Counted from the first letter of the stretch, positions 7,416 through 16,643 are shown. The stretch: 64,000 nucleotides of DNA from an uncultured Sphingopyxis sp. (GCF_900078365.1 NZ_LT598653.1:2046001-2110000), one strand, 5' to 3'. Program-made: numbers and translations. The notes: generated by a model not told the origin, from the letters alone.

Positions 7416-8498
7416 TTGAGCCTCATCGAATATAAGGGTTTCGGCGGCGTTCCTCTGGCGGCCGACATGCTCGGCGACGAGAACGACCCCGCCGTGTTGC
7501 TGGTGCCCGAAGTCGGGCAGGACAGGACCGCGTGGCGCGAGGTCGCCGAGGCGCTGGTGCTCTCGGGCCGCCGCGTCGTGAATCTCGACCTTCGCGGCGA
7601 TGGGGAACTCGCGCTGCATATCGAAGATCTCAGGGCGGTGCTTGCCCAGATGGGATCGCGCCCGGTGGTGGTCACCGCGGGACGCGGCAGCTGGATCGCG
7701 ACGCGCGCGTTGGGACTGGACGGCGCCCATCTCGCCGCGGGCCTCGTCCTCGTCGACATGCCCGTCGATGACGATGCCATCGAAAGCGGAGTGGCGGAGC
7801 GGCTGGCGTTGCCGACGCTCGTCGTTCGCGGCGGCTTCTCGCCCGCGCAATGCAGCGCGGCCAGCGAGGCATTCAACGCGGCGTTGCCATTCGGCGAGAG
7901 CGCCGACATCAACGAATGCGACCTCGAACTCGCCTCCGACCGCAGGGAAGCCTTGCTCGGCCAACTCCTCGAGTTCCTCGAGCGCCGTCAACCGCGCGAA
8001 GCGATGGAGTTCAAGGCCGGGTCGGACCCGCGCACGCTGCGCGACGCCATGGGCTGCTTCGCCACCGGAATCACCATCGTCACCGCGCTCGACGCCGCAG
8101 GAACGCCGGTTGGCCTGACGGCGAACAGCTTCACCTCGGTGTCGCTCGACCCGCCGCTGCTGCTCGTGTGCATCGCCAACACGGCCGGCACCGCCCCTAT
8201 ACTCCGCGAAGCGGCGCATTTCGGGGTCAATGTGCTGCAAATCGGCCAGCAGCCGGCATCGAACCGCTTCGCCGCAAAGGGCGAAGACCGGTTCGCCAAC
8301 CAGCCGTGGGCGCCGGGGCAAACCGGCGTGCCGCTGCTCGGCGGCTCGCTCGTATCGTTCGAATGCCAGCGCGAATCGCTCCACGAGGCGGGCGACCATT
8401 TCATCCTCGTCGGCCGCGTCGTCCGCGCGCAGTTCGAACCGCACCGCGATCCCTTGCTCTATTTCCGCGGAAAATATCGCCGGCTGCATTTCGCCTGA
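7416..8498 (+). CDS. fusion: degenerate alpha/beta-hydrolase domain + flavin reductase (FMN-binding) domain
   Basis: 360 residues in two parts. Residues about 1-190 look like a short alpha/beta-hydrolase fold (VNLDLRGDG, then a nucleophile-elbow-like VTAGRGSWIA at 86-95), but the serine position appears to be Gly and no C-terminal catalytic His is evident, so it is probably non-catalytic. Residues about 200-360 form a flavin-reductase domain of the HpaC/RutF type (MGCFATGITIVTA, GLTANSFTSVSLDPPL, FGVNVL, final LLYFRGKYRRL). The start is TTG at 7416, 4-5 bases after AAGGGGG; an ATG at 7412 is out of frame. The flavin domain would supply reduced flavin to a monooxygenase or act as an oxygenase component. 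The stop codon directly abuts the tRNA-Ser CCA end. Confidence 0.82.
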   Translation: MSLIEYKGFGGVPLAADMLGDENDPAVLLVPEVGQDRTAWREVAEALVLSGRRVVNLDLRGDGELALHIEDLRAVLAQMGSRPVVVTAGRGSWIATRALGLDGAHLAAGLVLVDMPVDDDAIESGVAERLALPTLVVRGGFSPAQCSAASEAFNAALPFGESADINECDLELASDRREALLGQLLEFLERRQPREAMEFKAGSDPRTLRDAMGCFATGITIVTALDAAGTPVGLTANSFTSVSLDPPLLLVCIANTAGTAPILREAAHFGVNVLQIGQQPASNRFAAKGEDRFANQPWAPGQTGVPLLGGSLVSFECQRESLHEAGDHFILVGRVVRAQFEPHRDPLLYFRGKYRRLHFA

Positions 8499-8588
8499 TG
8501 GCGGACAGGGTGGGATTCGAACCCACGGTGAGCTTGCACCCACGGCGGTTTTCAAGACCGCTGCCTTAAACCACTCGGCCACCTGTCC
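8499..8588 (-). tRNA. tRNA-Ser (anticodon TGA)
   Basis: A 90-base cloverleaf including an encoded CCA. The 5' acceptor strand GGACAGG (8588-8582) pairs with CCTGTCC, with G as discriminator. The anticodon TGA is at 8554-8552 within CTTGAAA. It has a long class II variable arm, and the T-loop GGTTCGAATCC is standard. It is transcribed opposite to both neighbours, and its CCA end directly follows the stop codon of the convergent fusion gene. Confidence 0.97.
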
Positions 8589-8734
8589 GGTGCTGCCGCC
8601 ATAGCGCGCGAGCGCCCGGCGGCAAGCGAAACCTTGTGCGCTCGATCCATCGCGCGAATGACTCGTCTCGTCCCGCCGCAACCTAGCCAAGCCGCTCGCA
8701 TCTGTGCGACACCCATCCTATGGGTGGGGACATG

Positions 8735-9796
8735 ATGCACGCTACAGGTTTCAGAACCGGACGCCTTTTCGGGATCGCCGCCGCCTTTCTATCGGCATGG
8801 ATGCTTACCGCCTCGGCGCCGCTCCATGCGCAGAGCGGCGATACCGGTTTCGACACCTATGTTCAGTCGTTATGGCCCAAGGCGCAGGCGCGCGGCGTGT
8901 CGCGCGCGACCTTCGACCGCGTGACGGCGGGGCTGCGCTACAATGCCCGCGTGGTTGCGCTCGACCGCGACAATCTCGGCAGCCCGCCAAATCCGAATAC
9001 GCCGATCCCGGCTTTCGCGCCGTACAAGGCGAAGCATGTCGATGCCGCGCGGATCGGCGGCGGCCGCCGCGTCCACGACCGGCTGCTGCCGCTCCTGTCG
9101 CGCATCGAACAGCGCACCGGCGTTCCGACGAGCATCATGATCGCCATTTACGGCCACGAAACCGCTTATGGTCAGGTCACGGGCAATTTCGACCTGCCCG
9201 AGGCGCTCGCCACATTGGCTTATGAAGGACGCCGCCGCAGCCTGTTCGAACCCGAGCTGATCGCGACGATGGTGATGGTCGAACGCGGCGTGCCGCGCGG
9301 CGTGCTGAAAGGCAGCTGGGCCGGCGCTTTCGGTTATCCGCAATTCCTGCCGTCGGTCTATCTGCGCGTCGCCGAGGACGGCGACGGCGATGGCGTCGCG
9401 CGCATCTGGTCGAGCGAAGCCGATGCGATCGAATCGATCGGCTCCTACCTCCGCAACGCCGGCTGGAGCGCGGGCCAGCCGTGGGGTGTCGCGGTCACGG
9501 TGCCTGCGAGCTTCAATCGCGGCGCGGTCGCCAATCGCCTGACCCCGACGCGCTGCCCCCGCGTTTTCGACCGTCACAGCCGCTGGCGCTCGATGGCCGA
9601 ATGGCGCGCGGCGGGCATCCAGCCGCTCAGCGGACGTTGGCCCGACGGCAATGTGCAGGCGACTTTGCTCGAACCCGACGGCCCCGGCCGCACCGCTTAT
9701 TTGCTGACCGGTAACTATCGTGCGATATTGGACTATAATTGTTCCAATTTTTACGCATTGTCTGTGGGGTTGCTGGCGGATGAAATCGATCGTTAG
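8735..9796 (+). CDS. lytic murein transglycosylase (MltB/SLT_2 family)
   Basis: About 353 residues with an N-terminal signal peptide ending near LHAQ. It would cleave the MurNAc-GlcNAc bond of peptidoglycan in the periplasm. The catalytic Glu lies in IAIYGHETAYG; FGYPQFLPS and the Asp-rich DGDGDGVARIWSSEADAIESIGSYL segment are typical of the MltB family. No peptidoglycan-binding domain or lipobox is seen, so it is probably soluble. Several ATGs (8720, 8732, 8735) are in frame; 8735 has the best spacing from GGTGGGG. It overlaps rlpA by 17 bases and heads a murein gene group with RlpA and DacC-like proteins. Confidence 0.9.
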   Translation: MHATGFRTGRLFGIAAAFLSAWMLTASAPLHAQSGDTGFDTYVQSLWPKAQARGVSRATFDRVTAGLRYNARVVALDRDNLGSPPNPNTPIPAFAPYKAKHVDAARIGGGRRVHDRLLPLLSRIEQRTGVPTSIMIAIYGHETAYGQVTGNFDLPEALATLAYEGRRRSLFEPELIATMVMVERGVPRGVLKGSWAGAFGYPQFLPSVYLRVAEDGDGDGVARIWSSEADAIESIGSYLRNAGWSAGQPWGVAVTVPASFNRGAVANRLTPTRCPRVFDRHSRWRSMAEWRAAGIQPLSGRWPDGNVQATLLEPDGPGRTAYLLTGNYRAILDYNCSNFYALSVGLLADEIDR

Positions 9797-10763
9797 GGGC
9801 GGGGGCCTGATGGCCGGGGCGGCGTTGCTGCTGTCCGGTTGCGGCAGTTTCGATGGACAGCACGGGGGCGGGCCTGCCGCGAGCCCGGCGCCTGCGGCGG
9901 CGGCATCGGGGGTGACCGATGTACCGGTGACGATCGGCGAACCCTACAAGATCGGCGGGGTGAGCTACACGCCCACCGACGTCGCCGATTATGACGAGGT
10001 CGGCTACGCGGGCTGGTATGGCGACGAAACCGCCGGAAAGCCGACCGCGAACGGCGAAACCTTCGATCCAGCCGCGATCAGCGCGGCACACAAGACCCTG
10101 CCGCTGCCGAGCTATGTCGAAGTGACCGCGCTCGACACCGGGCGGACGATCCTGGTCCGCGTCAACGACCGCGGTCCGATGGTCAACGACCGGCTGATCG
10201 ACCTGTCGCGCGGCGCGGCGGAGCAGCTTGGCATCGCCGATGGCGTCACCGCCGTCCGCGTACGCCGCACCAACCCGCCCGCCGCCGAGCGCGCCCTGCT
10301 GCGCGCCGGAAAGCCGGTTCGCGAACGGATCGCCACCCCCCAGTCGCTGCTGGCGATTCTCCGTGGCAAAGTGAAGGAACTGCCGGTGCCGAAAACCGCG
10401 ACGGCGTCGGCGCCTGCCAGTCCGGCGACCGCATCGGCGACGGGCAAAGCCGGCGAAGACCGTTTCATCGTCGAGAGCCCCGGAACGAAGATGGCTGCGC
10501 CCGAAGCGGGACAGGCCACAAAACCAGCGACCACAGCGACAAAGCCCGCCGCCGCTGGCAGTTATTTTGTGCAGGTCGGCGCCTTCAGCACCGAAAGCCG
10601 CGCCGAAGCCGCCGCGAAGTCGGTCGGCGGCCACGTCTCCAAGGCCGGCAGGCTGTGGCGTGTGCGGATGGGGCCGTTCACGAACGATACCGAGGCGCGC
10701 CGCGCGCTGACGACGGCGAAAGCCAGGGGATTCCGCGACGCCCTGGTCCAGCGCAATCGCTGA
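9780..10763 (+). CDS. rlpA: septal ring lytic transglycosylase RlpA (DPBB + SPOR)
   Basis: 327-residue outer-membrane lipoprotein: a signal sequence with lipobox LLLSGC, a double-psi beta-barrel domain (GWYGDETAGKPTANGETF, AAHKTLPLPSYVEVT, VRVNDRGP, DLSRGAAEQLG), a Pro/Ala-rich linker, and a C-terminal SPOR domain (SYFVQVGAFSTESRAEAAA) that binds denuded septal glycan. The ATG at 9780 lies inside the end of the mltB-like gene and gives a clean lipoprotein signal; an upstream GTG or ATG would add a non-homologous leader. A second RlpA without SPOR lies at 58461-59027. Confidence 0.95.
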   Translation: MKSIVRGGGLMAGAALLLSGCGSFDGQHGGGPAASPAPAAAASGVTDVPVTIGEPYKIGGVSYTPTDVADYDEVGYAGWYGDETAGKPTANGETFDPAAISAAHKTLPLPSYVEVTALDTGRTILVRVNDRGPMVNDRLIDLSRGAAEQLGIADGVTAVRVRRTNPPAAERALLRAGKPVRERIATPQSLLAILRGKVKELPVPKTATASAPASPATASATGKAGEDRFIVESPGTKMAAPEAGQATKPATTATKPAAAGSYFVQVGAFSTESRAEAAAKSVGGHVSKAGRLWRVRMGPFTNDTEARRALTTAKARGFRDALVQRNR

Positions 10764-10772
10764 CGGCCGCAT

Positions 10773-11723
10773 ATGAGCACGCCCACCCCGTTTTTTCGAA
10801 CCGCCGCGATCGCCCTATCGGGTTTTGCGCTGCTTTTCGTTCATCCGGCAGCATCGGCTCGCGAGGCGGGCCCAAAGAGCGCGCCGGTCATCGGTGCGCC
10901 CTATGAGACCGAGGCGCCGATCGCGATGCTCAAGGATCTCGATTCGGGCCGGGTGCTCTTTTCGCGCGGCGCCGACAAACGCTTCGCGCCCGCCTCGATG
11001 GCGAAGGTGATGACCGCTTATGTCGTTCTCGACCTGATCGCGAAGGGTGAATTGTCGCGCGACAAGCTCTTCACGGTCGAGGACGCGACATGGAAGAAAT
11101 GGAGCGCGCGCCGCGGCGGGTCCACCATGTTCCTGCGCGCGGGCGAAAAAGTATCGGTCGATGATCTTCTCAAAGGGCTGATCACCGTTTCGGGAAATGA
11201 CGCGGCGTCGGTCCTCGCCGTGGGAATCGACGGAAGCGAGACGGCTTTCGTCAAGCGAATGAATGACATGGCGGCAAGAATTGGCATGACATCGAGCCGA
11301 TTCGGTACCGCGAGCGGCTGGCCCGACGGCGGCGTCACCAAGGTCAGCGCGGGCGATCTGATCTTGCTCGCCGGGCGGCTGATCCGCGATCATCCGGCCG
11401 CCTATGCCCGCTATTTCTCGATCCCGAAGTTCCAGCATGGACTGTCGCCCGACGGCAAGCCGATCGTCCAGGCGAACCGTAATCCGATTCTCGGCCGATT
11501 CGCCGGTGCCGACGGGCTCAAGACGGGGCATACGTCGGAAGCTGGCTATTGTTTTCTCGGCTCCGCGAAGCGCGACGGGCGTCGCCTGATCATGGTCGTC
11601 GCCGGCATGTCCAGCGAAAAGGCGCGCCGCGAAGAGGCGGAACGGCTGATGAACTGGGGCTTTGCTTCCGGCGGCGCATCGATCGCGACGAAAGGCCGGA
11701 CGGCCGCTATCGCGGCGAGATGA
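10773..11723 (+). CDS. D-alanyl-D-alanine carboxypeptidase (peptidase S11, DacC-like)
   Basis: 316-residue secreted penicillin-binding protein with a signal peptide ending near ASA-RE. The three active-site motifs are intact: SMAK, SGN and KTG (LKTGHTSEAGY). It trims the terminal D-Ala from pentapeptide stems in the periplasm. It is shorter than PBP5: the C-terminal beta domain and amphipathic anchor appear to be missing, so it is probably a soluble enzyme. It starts 9 bases after rlpA and probably shares its transcript. Confidence 0.95.
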   Translation: MSTPTPFFRTAAIALSGFALLFVHPAASAREAGPKSAPVIGAPYETEAPIAMLKDLDSGRVLFSRGADKRFAPASMAKVMTAYVVLDLIAKGELSRDKLFTVEDATWKKWSARRGGSTMFLRAGEKVSVDDLLKGLITVSGNDAASVLAVGIDGSETAFVKRMNDMAARIGMTSSRFGTASGWPDGGVTKVSAGDLILLAGRLIRDHPAAYARYFSIPKFQHGLSPDGKPIVQANRNPILGRFAGADGLKTGHTSEAGYCFLGSAKRDGRRLIMVVAGMSSEKARREEAERLMNWGFASGGASIATKGRTAAIAAR

Positions 11724-11798
11724 CAAAGGCGACCTGCCGGGCTACGGCCGGTCCATGCACAACGTGCTTTCCATCCCGGCCCACCGCGGGCTAGCGGC

Positions 11799-12422
11799 GT
11801 GACGCCCGGCCGCTTCATCACGCTGGAGGGCGGCGAGGGCGTCGGCAAGTCGACGCAAATCCGCGCGCTGGCCGCGGCGCTCGAAGCACGCGGTCTCGAA
11901 GCCGTCGCGACGCGCGAGCCGGGCGGCAGCGCCGGTGCCGAGGCGATCCGGGCGTTGTTGATGGAGGGCAGCGATGACCGCTGGAACGCGCGCAGCGAAG
12001 CCTTGCTCTTCGCCGCCGCGCGCGCCGACCATGTCGCGCGCACGATCCGCCCGGCGTTGGCGCGCGGGGCGTGGGTGCTGTGCGACCGCTTCGTCGATTC
12101 GAGCCGCGCCTATCAGGGCGGCGGGGGCGGGATCACCGACGCCGATCTGCTTGCGCTGCACCGCTTCGGTTCGGAAGGGCTGCTGCCCGACCGCACCTTC
12201 CTGCTCACGGTCAGCCCGGACGAGGCGGCGCGCCGCCTCGCCGAGCGTGGCGGCAGCGACCGCATGGGGAACAAGCCCCTCGACTATCAGGCGCGCCTCG
12301 CCGCGCGCTTCGGCGAAATGGCCGCGGCCGAGGCGGGACGCTGGCGGATCATCGACGCCGACAGGCGCGCCGAAGAGGTGACGGAAGCGATCCTCGCGGA
12401 CCTTGCGGAATGGCTGTCATGA
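11799..12422 (+). CDS. tmk: thymidylate kinase
   Basis: 207 residues. Converts dTMP to dTDP with ATP. P-loop GGEGVGKST at the N-terminus, TREPGGS substrate motif, DRFVDSSRAYQGGGGG, and a LID-like region. The start is GTG at 11799, one codon before TPGRF; no in-frame ATG is close. It follows dacC by 75 bases and overlaps holB by four bases (ATGA), giving the common alphaproteobacterial tmk-holB arrangement. Confidence 0.96.
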   Translation: MTPGRFITLEGGEGVGKSTQIRALAAALEARGLEAVATREPGGSAGAEAIRALLMEGSDDRWNARSEALLFAAARADHVARTIRPALARGAWVLCDRFVDSSRAYQGGGGGITDADLLALHRFGSEGLLPDRTFLLTVSPDEAARRLAERGGSDRMGNKPLDYQARLAARFGEMAAAEAGRWRIIDADRRAEEVTEAILADLAEWLS

Positions 12423-13387
12423 TCGGGCATCAGGAGGCCGAAAAGGCGTTTCTCGAAGCGTGGCAAGGCAGCCGTGTTCATCACGCCTGGCTTCTGGCGG
12501 GGCCGCAGGGGATGGGGAAGGGGGCTTTTGCCGAGCGGGTCGCGCGCTTTCTCGTCACCCACGGGCGCGGTGGTGAGGGCCAGGCGATCCCGCTCGACGA
12601 CCGCGGCGACGATGCCGCCGCGCGGCTGGTCGATGCGGGCAATCACCCGGAAATCCTGCGCCTCGCGCGTCAGCCCAAGGACAAATCGAAAGAACTCGCG
12701 CGTAACATCACGATCGAACAGGTGCGGCAGATGATCCGCCGCCTGCATCTATCCTTGTCGCTCGGCGAGTGGCGCGTGATCATCGTCGATGCGGTCGACG
12801 ACCTTGAAACCGACGGGGCGAACGCGCTGCTCAAGACGCTCGAGGAACCGCCGGCCAAAACCCTGTTCCTGCTCGTCAGCCACTCGCCCGGACGTCTGCT
12901 TCCGACGATCCGCTCGCGGTGCAGAACCCTGCGTTTTCAGCCCGTTGCGCGTGACGTCATGACGACATGGTTGCACGATCTGCGCCCGATGACCGGGATG
13001 GAGGAGGTGCGCGCGATCGTGGCCGCGTCGGGCGGGGTTCCCGGCAAGGCGCTCGCGCTCATCGATAGCGACGTGGCGGCCATGGAGAAAAAATTGCTGG
13101 CGATCGCGGCGAGCGGCGATTCGGAGAACAGGCTGCGCGAAGCGCTCGCCCGCGAGGTCGGCGGCACCAGCAATCGCGCCCGCCTCGAACTGGTGATCGA
13201 CATCGTGCCGGGCCTGCTCTCGCGTATCGCGCGCGAACGCCCCGTGGCAGAGATCGCGCCGGTCCTCGCGCAGTGGGACCGCGTCCAGCGCACCGTCCGC
13301 GATGCGATCCGCGGATCCTATGACGGCGCGATGGTCGGCTTTGAAATCGGCAACTGCCTGGCCGAACTGGCGCCGCGGCCCAGATAA
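12419..13387 (+). CDS. holB: DNA polymerase III subunit delta'
   Basis: 322-residue clamp-loader AAA+ subunit. It has a P-loop-like GPQGMGKGAFAE, a DDLETDGANALLKTLEEPP segment equivalent to Walker B/sensor regions of delta', and SRCRTLRF (the SRC motif). The start at 12419 overlaps the tmk stop; an alternative ATG three codons earlier is possible. The zinc-binding cysteine cluster of gamma/tau is not evident, as is common for delta' in this group. It is followed by an inverted-repeat intergenic region and then metG. Confidence 0.94.
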   Translation: MIGHQEAEKAFLEAWQGSRVHHAWLLAGPQGMGKGAFAERVARFLVTHGRGGEGQAIPLDDRGDDAAARLVDAGNHPEILRLARQPKDKSKELARNITIEQVRQMIRRLHLSLSLGEWRVIIVDAVDDLETDGANALLKTLEEPPAKTLFLLVSHSPGRLLPTIRSRCRTLRFQPVARDVMTTWLHDLRPMTGMEEVRAIVAASGGVPGKALALIDSDVAAMEKKLLAIAASGDSENRLREALAREVGGTSNRARLELVIDIVPGLLSRIARERPVAEIAPVLAQWDRVQRTVRDAIRGSYDGAMVGFEIGNCLAELAPRPR

Positions 13388-13466
13388 TCGTCGCCCCCGC
13401 GAAGGCGGGGGCCGCTGTCGGTGTGGTCCGAAGTTGCCAACGGTCCCGCCTTCGCGGGGACGACGG
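13388..13466. repeat. imperfect inverted repeat of the CCCGCGAAGGCGGG family
   Basis: Left arm about 13388-13412 (GTCGCCCCCGCGAAGGCGGG) and right arm about 13442-13466 (CCCGCCTTCGCGGGGACGAC) flank a 29-base unrelated core. Related pairs occur at 47410-47493, 57039-57111 and 59103-59195, so this is a dispersed intergenic element. It lies between holB and metG and could form a long hairpin. Confidence 0.8.
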
Positions 13467-13505
13467 ATACTTCCCCTCGCCCGCGCCAGCGGCTAAGGCG
13501 CGCGC

Positions 13506-15089
13506 ATGTCCGAAGATAACAAACCTTTCTACATCACCACCGCGATCAGCTACCCCAATGGCCGTCCGCATATCGGCCACGCCTATGAGGCGATCGCCAC
13601 CGATGTCATGGCGCGGTTCCAGCGCGCGCGGGGCCGCGACGTGCGGCTCGTGACCGGCACCGACGAACATGGGCTGAAGATGTTCCAGACGGCGCGCGAC
13701 CAAGGCCGGGCGACGATCGATCTCGCCGACGAAATGTCGGGATATTTCCGTGAGATGTATGCCAAGCTGAATATCAGCTATGACCATTTCATGCGCACGT
13801 CGGACGCCGCGCACCATGCCGCCTCGCAGGCGATCTGGCAGGCGATGGAGGCGAATGGCGACCTTTATCTCGACCGCTATGAAGGCTGGTATTCGGTTCG
13901 CGACGAGGCTTTCTATGACGAAAGCGAGTTGAGCGACGGGGAAGGGGGCGTGCGCCTCTCACCGCAGGGGACGCCGGTCGAATGGACCGTGGAGGAAAGC
14001 TGGTTCTTTCGTCTGTCGAACTATCAGGACAGGCTCCTCGCGCTCTACAAGGAGCAGCCCGACTTCATCCGGCCCGAAAGCCGCCGCAACGAAGTGCTGC
14101 GCTTCGTCGAGGGCGGGCTCAAGGACCTCAGCGTCTCGCGCACCAGCTTCGACTGGGGCGTGCCGGTGCCCGGATCGCCGGGGCATGTGATGTATGTCTG
14201 GGTCGACGCGCTCACCACCTATCTTTCGGGCCTCGGCTATCCCGATCCCGACAGCGATTTCGGGACATTCTGGCCGGCAAATATCCATATGATCGGCAAG
14301 GATATCGTTCGTTTTCATACGGTTTACTGGCCGGCCTTCCTGATGAGTGCAGGTCTCCCGCTGCCCAAGCAGGTGTTCGGCCATGGCTTCCTGCTCAACC
14401 GCGGGGAAAAAATGTCGAAATCGCTCGGCAATGTCGTCGATCCGATGGCGCTCGCCGACCGGTTCGGCGTCGATGCGCTGCGCTACTATCTGCTTCGCGA
14501 AGTCAGCTTCGGGCAGGACGGCAGCTATTCGGCCGAAGCGATCGTGCGCACGGCCAACGCCGACCTCGCGAACAGCTTCGGCAATCTGGCCCAGCGCAGC
14601 TTGTCGATGATTTTCAAGAATTTGGATGGCAAGCTTTCGAATGATTATGCACCGGGCCAGGATGACGTCGATCTGCTCGCCGACCTTAATGCGATGGGGA
14701 CCGAGCGCCTCCCCGGCGAATTCGAGCAGCTCGCCTTTTCGGTGGGTATCGAGGACTGGATCCGCGCCGTCTTCGCCTGCAACCAATATGTCGACACGCA
14801 GGCGCCGTGGGCGTTGCGCAAAACCGACCCGGAGCGCATGCGTGCGGTACTGATGACGCTGTTTCAGGCGGTCCGCACGCTCGCGATCGCGATCCGCCCG
14901 GTCGTGCCGGCGGCCGCCGACAAACTGCTCGATCAGATGGGGATCGCCGCGGATGCGCGCGATTTCGCGGCGCTCGCCGATACCGGCTGGTTCAACAAGC
15001 TGACCGCCAGCGGATTTACGGTCGGTCAGCCCGTCCCGATCTTCCCGCGTCTCGAATTGCCTGAGGAAGAAGGGGAAAGGGAGGCGTAA
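13506..15089 (+). CDS. metG: methionyl-tRNA synthetase
   Basis: 527-residue class I synthetase charging tRNA-Met. The HIGH box is HIGHAYEA after ISYPNGRP, and the KMSKS loop is EKMSKSLGN. Between the two lies a connective domain without an obvious four-Cys zinc knuckle, which fits the shorter MetRS form. No C-terminal EMAP-like tRNA-binding domain is present. The start ATG at 13506 gives MSEDNKPFYITTAISYP. Its TAA overlaps the ATG of the tatD-like gene by one base. Confidence 0.97.
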   Translation: MSEDNKPFYITTAISYPNGRPHIGHAYEAIATDVMARFQRARGRDVRLVTGTDEHGLKMFQTARDQGRATIDLADEMSGYFREMYAKLNISYDHFMRTSDAAHHAASQAIWQAMEANGDLYLDRYEGWYSVRDEAFYDESELSDGEGGVRLSPQGTPVEWTVEESWFFRLSNYQDRLLALYKEQPDFIRPESRRNEVLRFVEGGLKDLSVSRTSFDWGVPVPGSPGHVMYVWVDALTTYLSGLGYPDPDSDFGTFWPANIHMIGKDIVRFHTVYWPAFLMSAGLPLPKQVFGHGFLLNRGEKMSKSLGNVVDPMALADRFGVDALRYYLLREVSFGQDGSYSAEAIVRTANADLANSFGNLAQRSLSMIFKNLDGKLSNDYAPGQDDVDLLADLNAMGTERLPGEFEQLAFSVGIEDWIRAVFACNQYVDTQAPWALRKTDPERMRAVLMTLFQAVRTLAIAIRPVVPAAADKLLDQMGIAADARDFAALADTGWFNKLTASGFTVGQPVPIFPRLELPEEEGEREA

Positions 15090-15865
15090 TGCTCGTCGAT
15101 TCGCATTGTCACCTCAATTATAAAGGCCTTGCCGAACAGCAGAACGAGGTGCTGGCGCGCGCGCGGGCAAGAGGCGTGACTGCGATGCTCAACATCGCGA
15201 CGCGCGAAAGCGAATGGGACGATGTGCTCGCTGCCGCCGAAAAGAATGACGACGTATGGGCCAGCGTCGGCATCCATCCGCACGACGCTGACCATCATCC
15301 CGATGTCGATACCGCGAAGCTGGTCGAACGCGCCGCGCACCCGCGCGTGATCGGGATCGGCGAGACCGGACTCGACTATTATTACGACAAGAGCGACCGG
15401 ACGCGCCAGCGGGACAGTTTCCGCCGCCATATCCATGCCTCGCAGCAAACGGGGCTTCCGATCATCGTCCACACGCGCGATGCCGAGGCGGACACGCTGG
15501 CGCTGCTCGGCGAGGAGATGGCGCGTGAGACTTTCCCAGGCGTTATCCATTGCTTCACCGCGAGCGACGATTTCGCGCGCAAGGCGCTCGATCTCGGCCT
15601 TTACATCTCGATCTCGGGGATCGTGACCTTCAAGAATGCCGCGGACCTTCAGGCGACCGCAAAATGGTTGCCGCAGGATCGGCTGCTGATCGAAACCGAC
15701 TCGCCCTTCCTCGCCCCTGTCCCGCATCGCGGCAAGACCGGCGAGCCCGCCTTCGTCGCCGACACGCTGGCGTTCCTGGCCGATCTGCGCGGAGAGGAGA
15801 AAGACAGGCTCGCGAAGGCCACCAGCGCCAATTTCTATACGCTTTTCAGCAAGGCGGCGCCATGA
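15089..15865 (+). CDS. TatD family metal-dependent deoxyribonuclease (YcfH-like)
   Basis: 258-residue amidohydrolase-fold nuclease. Metal ligands are visible in DSHCHLN at the N-terminus, GIHPHDAD, GETGLDYYYD, IVHTRDA, IHCFTA and ETDSPFLAP. It is translationally coupled to metG, as in many bacteria. Family members have 3'-5' exonuclease or peroxide-repair roles; the cellular substrate is uncertain. Confidence 0.95.
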   Translation: MLVDSHCHLNYKGLAEQQNEVLARARARGVTAMLNIATRESEWDDVLAAAEKNDDVWASVGIHPHDADHHPDVDTAKLVERAAHPRVIGIGETGLDYYYDKSDRTRQRDSFRRHIHASQQTGLPIIVHTRDAEADTLALLGEEMARETFPGVIHCFTASDDFARKALDLGLYISISGIVTFKNAADLQATAKWLPQDRLLIETDSPFLAPVPHRGKTGEPAFVADTLAFLADLRGEEKDRLAKATSANFYTLFSKAAP

Positions 15866-15878
15866 CGTCACAGCGTCC

Positions 15879-16643
15879 ATGAAGCTTAGAATCCTGGGTT
15901 GCGGCACGTCTTCGGGCGTACCGCGGATCGGCAACGACTGGGGGCAGTGCGACCCCGACAATGTGCGCAATCTGCGCAGCCGCGCGTCGATCATGGTCTC
16001 GCTCGGCGGTTTCCGCATCCTCGTCGACACCAGCCCCGACATGCGGCTGCAGCTCCTCGACGCGGGGGTTGGCGAGATCGATGCCGTCATCTGGACGCAC
16101 GAGCATGCCGACCATACCCACGGCCTCGACGATCTGCGCCAGGTCATGCACCTGCGCCGCTCCGCGGTGCCGGTCTATGCCCGCGACCATGTGCTCGACA
16201 TATTGAAGTGGCGCTTCACCTACGCCTTTGCCGGCAATGCCGGCTATCCGGCGTCGGTCGATCCGATCAATCTTCACGATCATCAGTCGATCGGCCCGAT
16301 CGAAGTGTCGGCGATCGAAATGCCGCACGGACCGATCAAGGCGACCGGGCTGATCTTCAGCGACGGTGCCCACAGAATCGCATATGCGACTGATTTTTCG
16401 AAGTTTACGGATGAGATGGTCGATTTCTTCCAGGGCGTCGACCTGTTCGTCATCGATGCGCTGCGCCGTTATCCCCATCCAACGCACCCGCACCTGGCAA
16501 TGACCCTCGAGGGGCTCGCCAAAGTCGGCAATCCGCGCGCGATCATCACACATATGGACAATACGATGGACTATGACGACCTTGCGGCGGAATTGCCCGC
16601 GGGGGTCGAACCGGGCTATGATGGGCTGGAGGTGCAGTTATGA
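15879..16643 (+). CDS. MBL-fold metallo-hydrolase (PhnP-like)
   Basis: 254 residues. GCGTSSGVPRIG start, metal motif THEHADHTHG, later HGPIKATG and the ATDFSK/THMDNTMDYDD histidine and aspartate ligands. This is the PhnP/cyclic phosphodiesterase-like branch often found beside tatD and metG; no phosphonate genes are nearby, so the substrate is open. It overlaps the following small membrane gene by four bases (ATGA). Confidence 0.92.
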   Translation: MKLRILGCGTSSGVPRIGNDWGQCDPDNVRNLRSRASIMVSLGGFRILVDTSPDMRLQLLDAGVGEIDAVIWTHEHADHTHGLDDLRQVMHLRRSAVPVYARDHVLDILKWRFTYAFAGNAGYPASVDPINLHDHQSIGPIEVSAIEMPHGPIKATGLIFSDGAHRIAYATDFSKFTDEMVDFFQGVDLFVIDALRRYPHPTHPHLAMTLEGLAKVGNPRAIITHMDNTMDYDDLAAELPAGVEPGYDGLEVQL

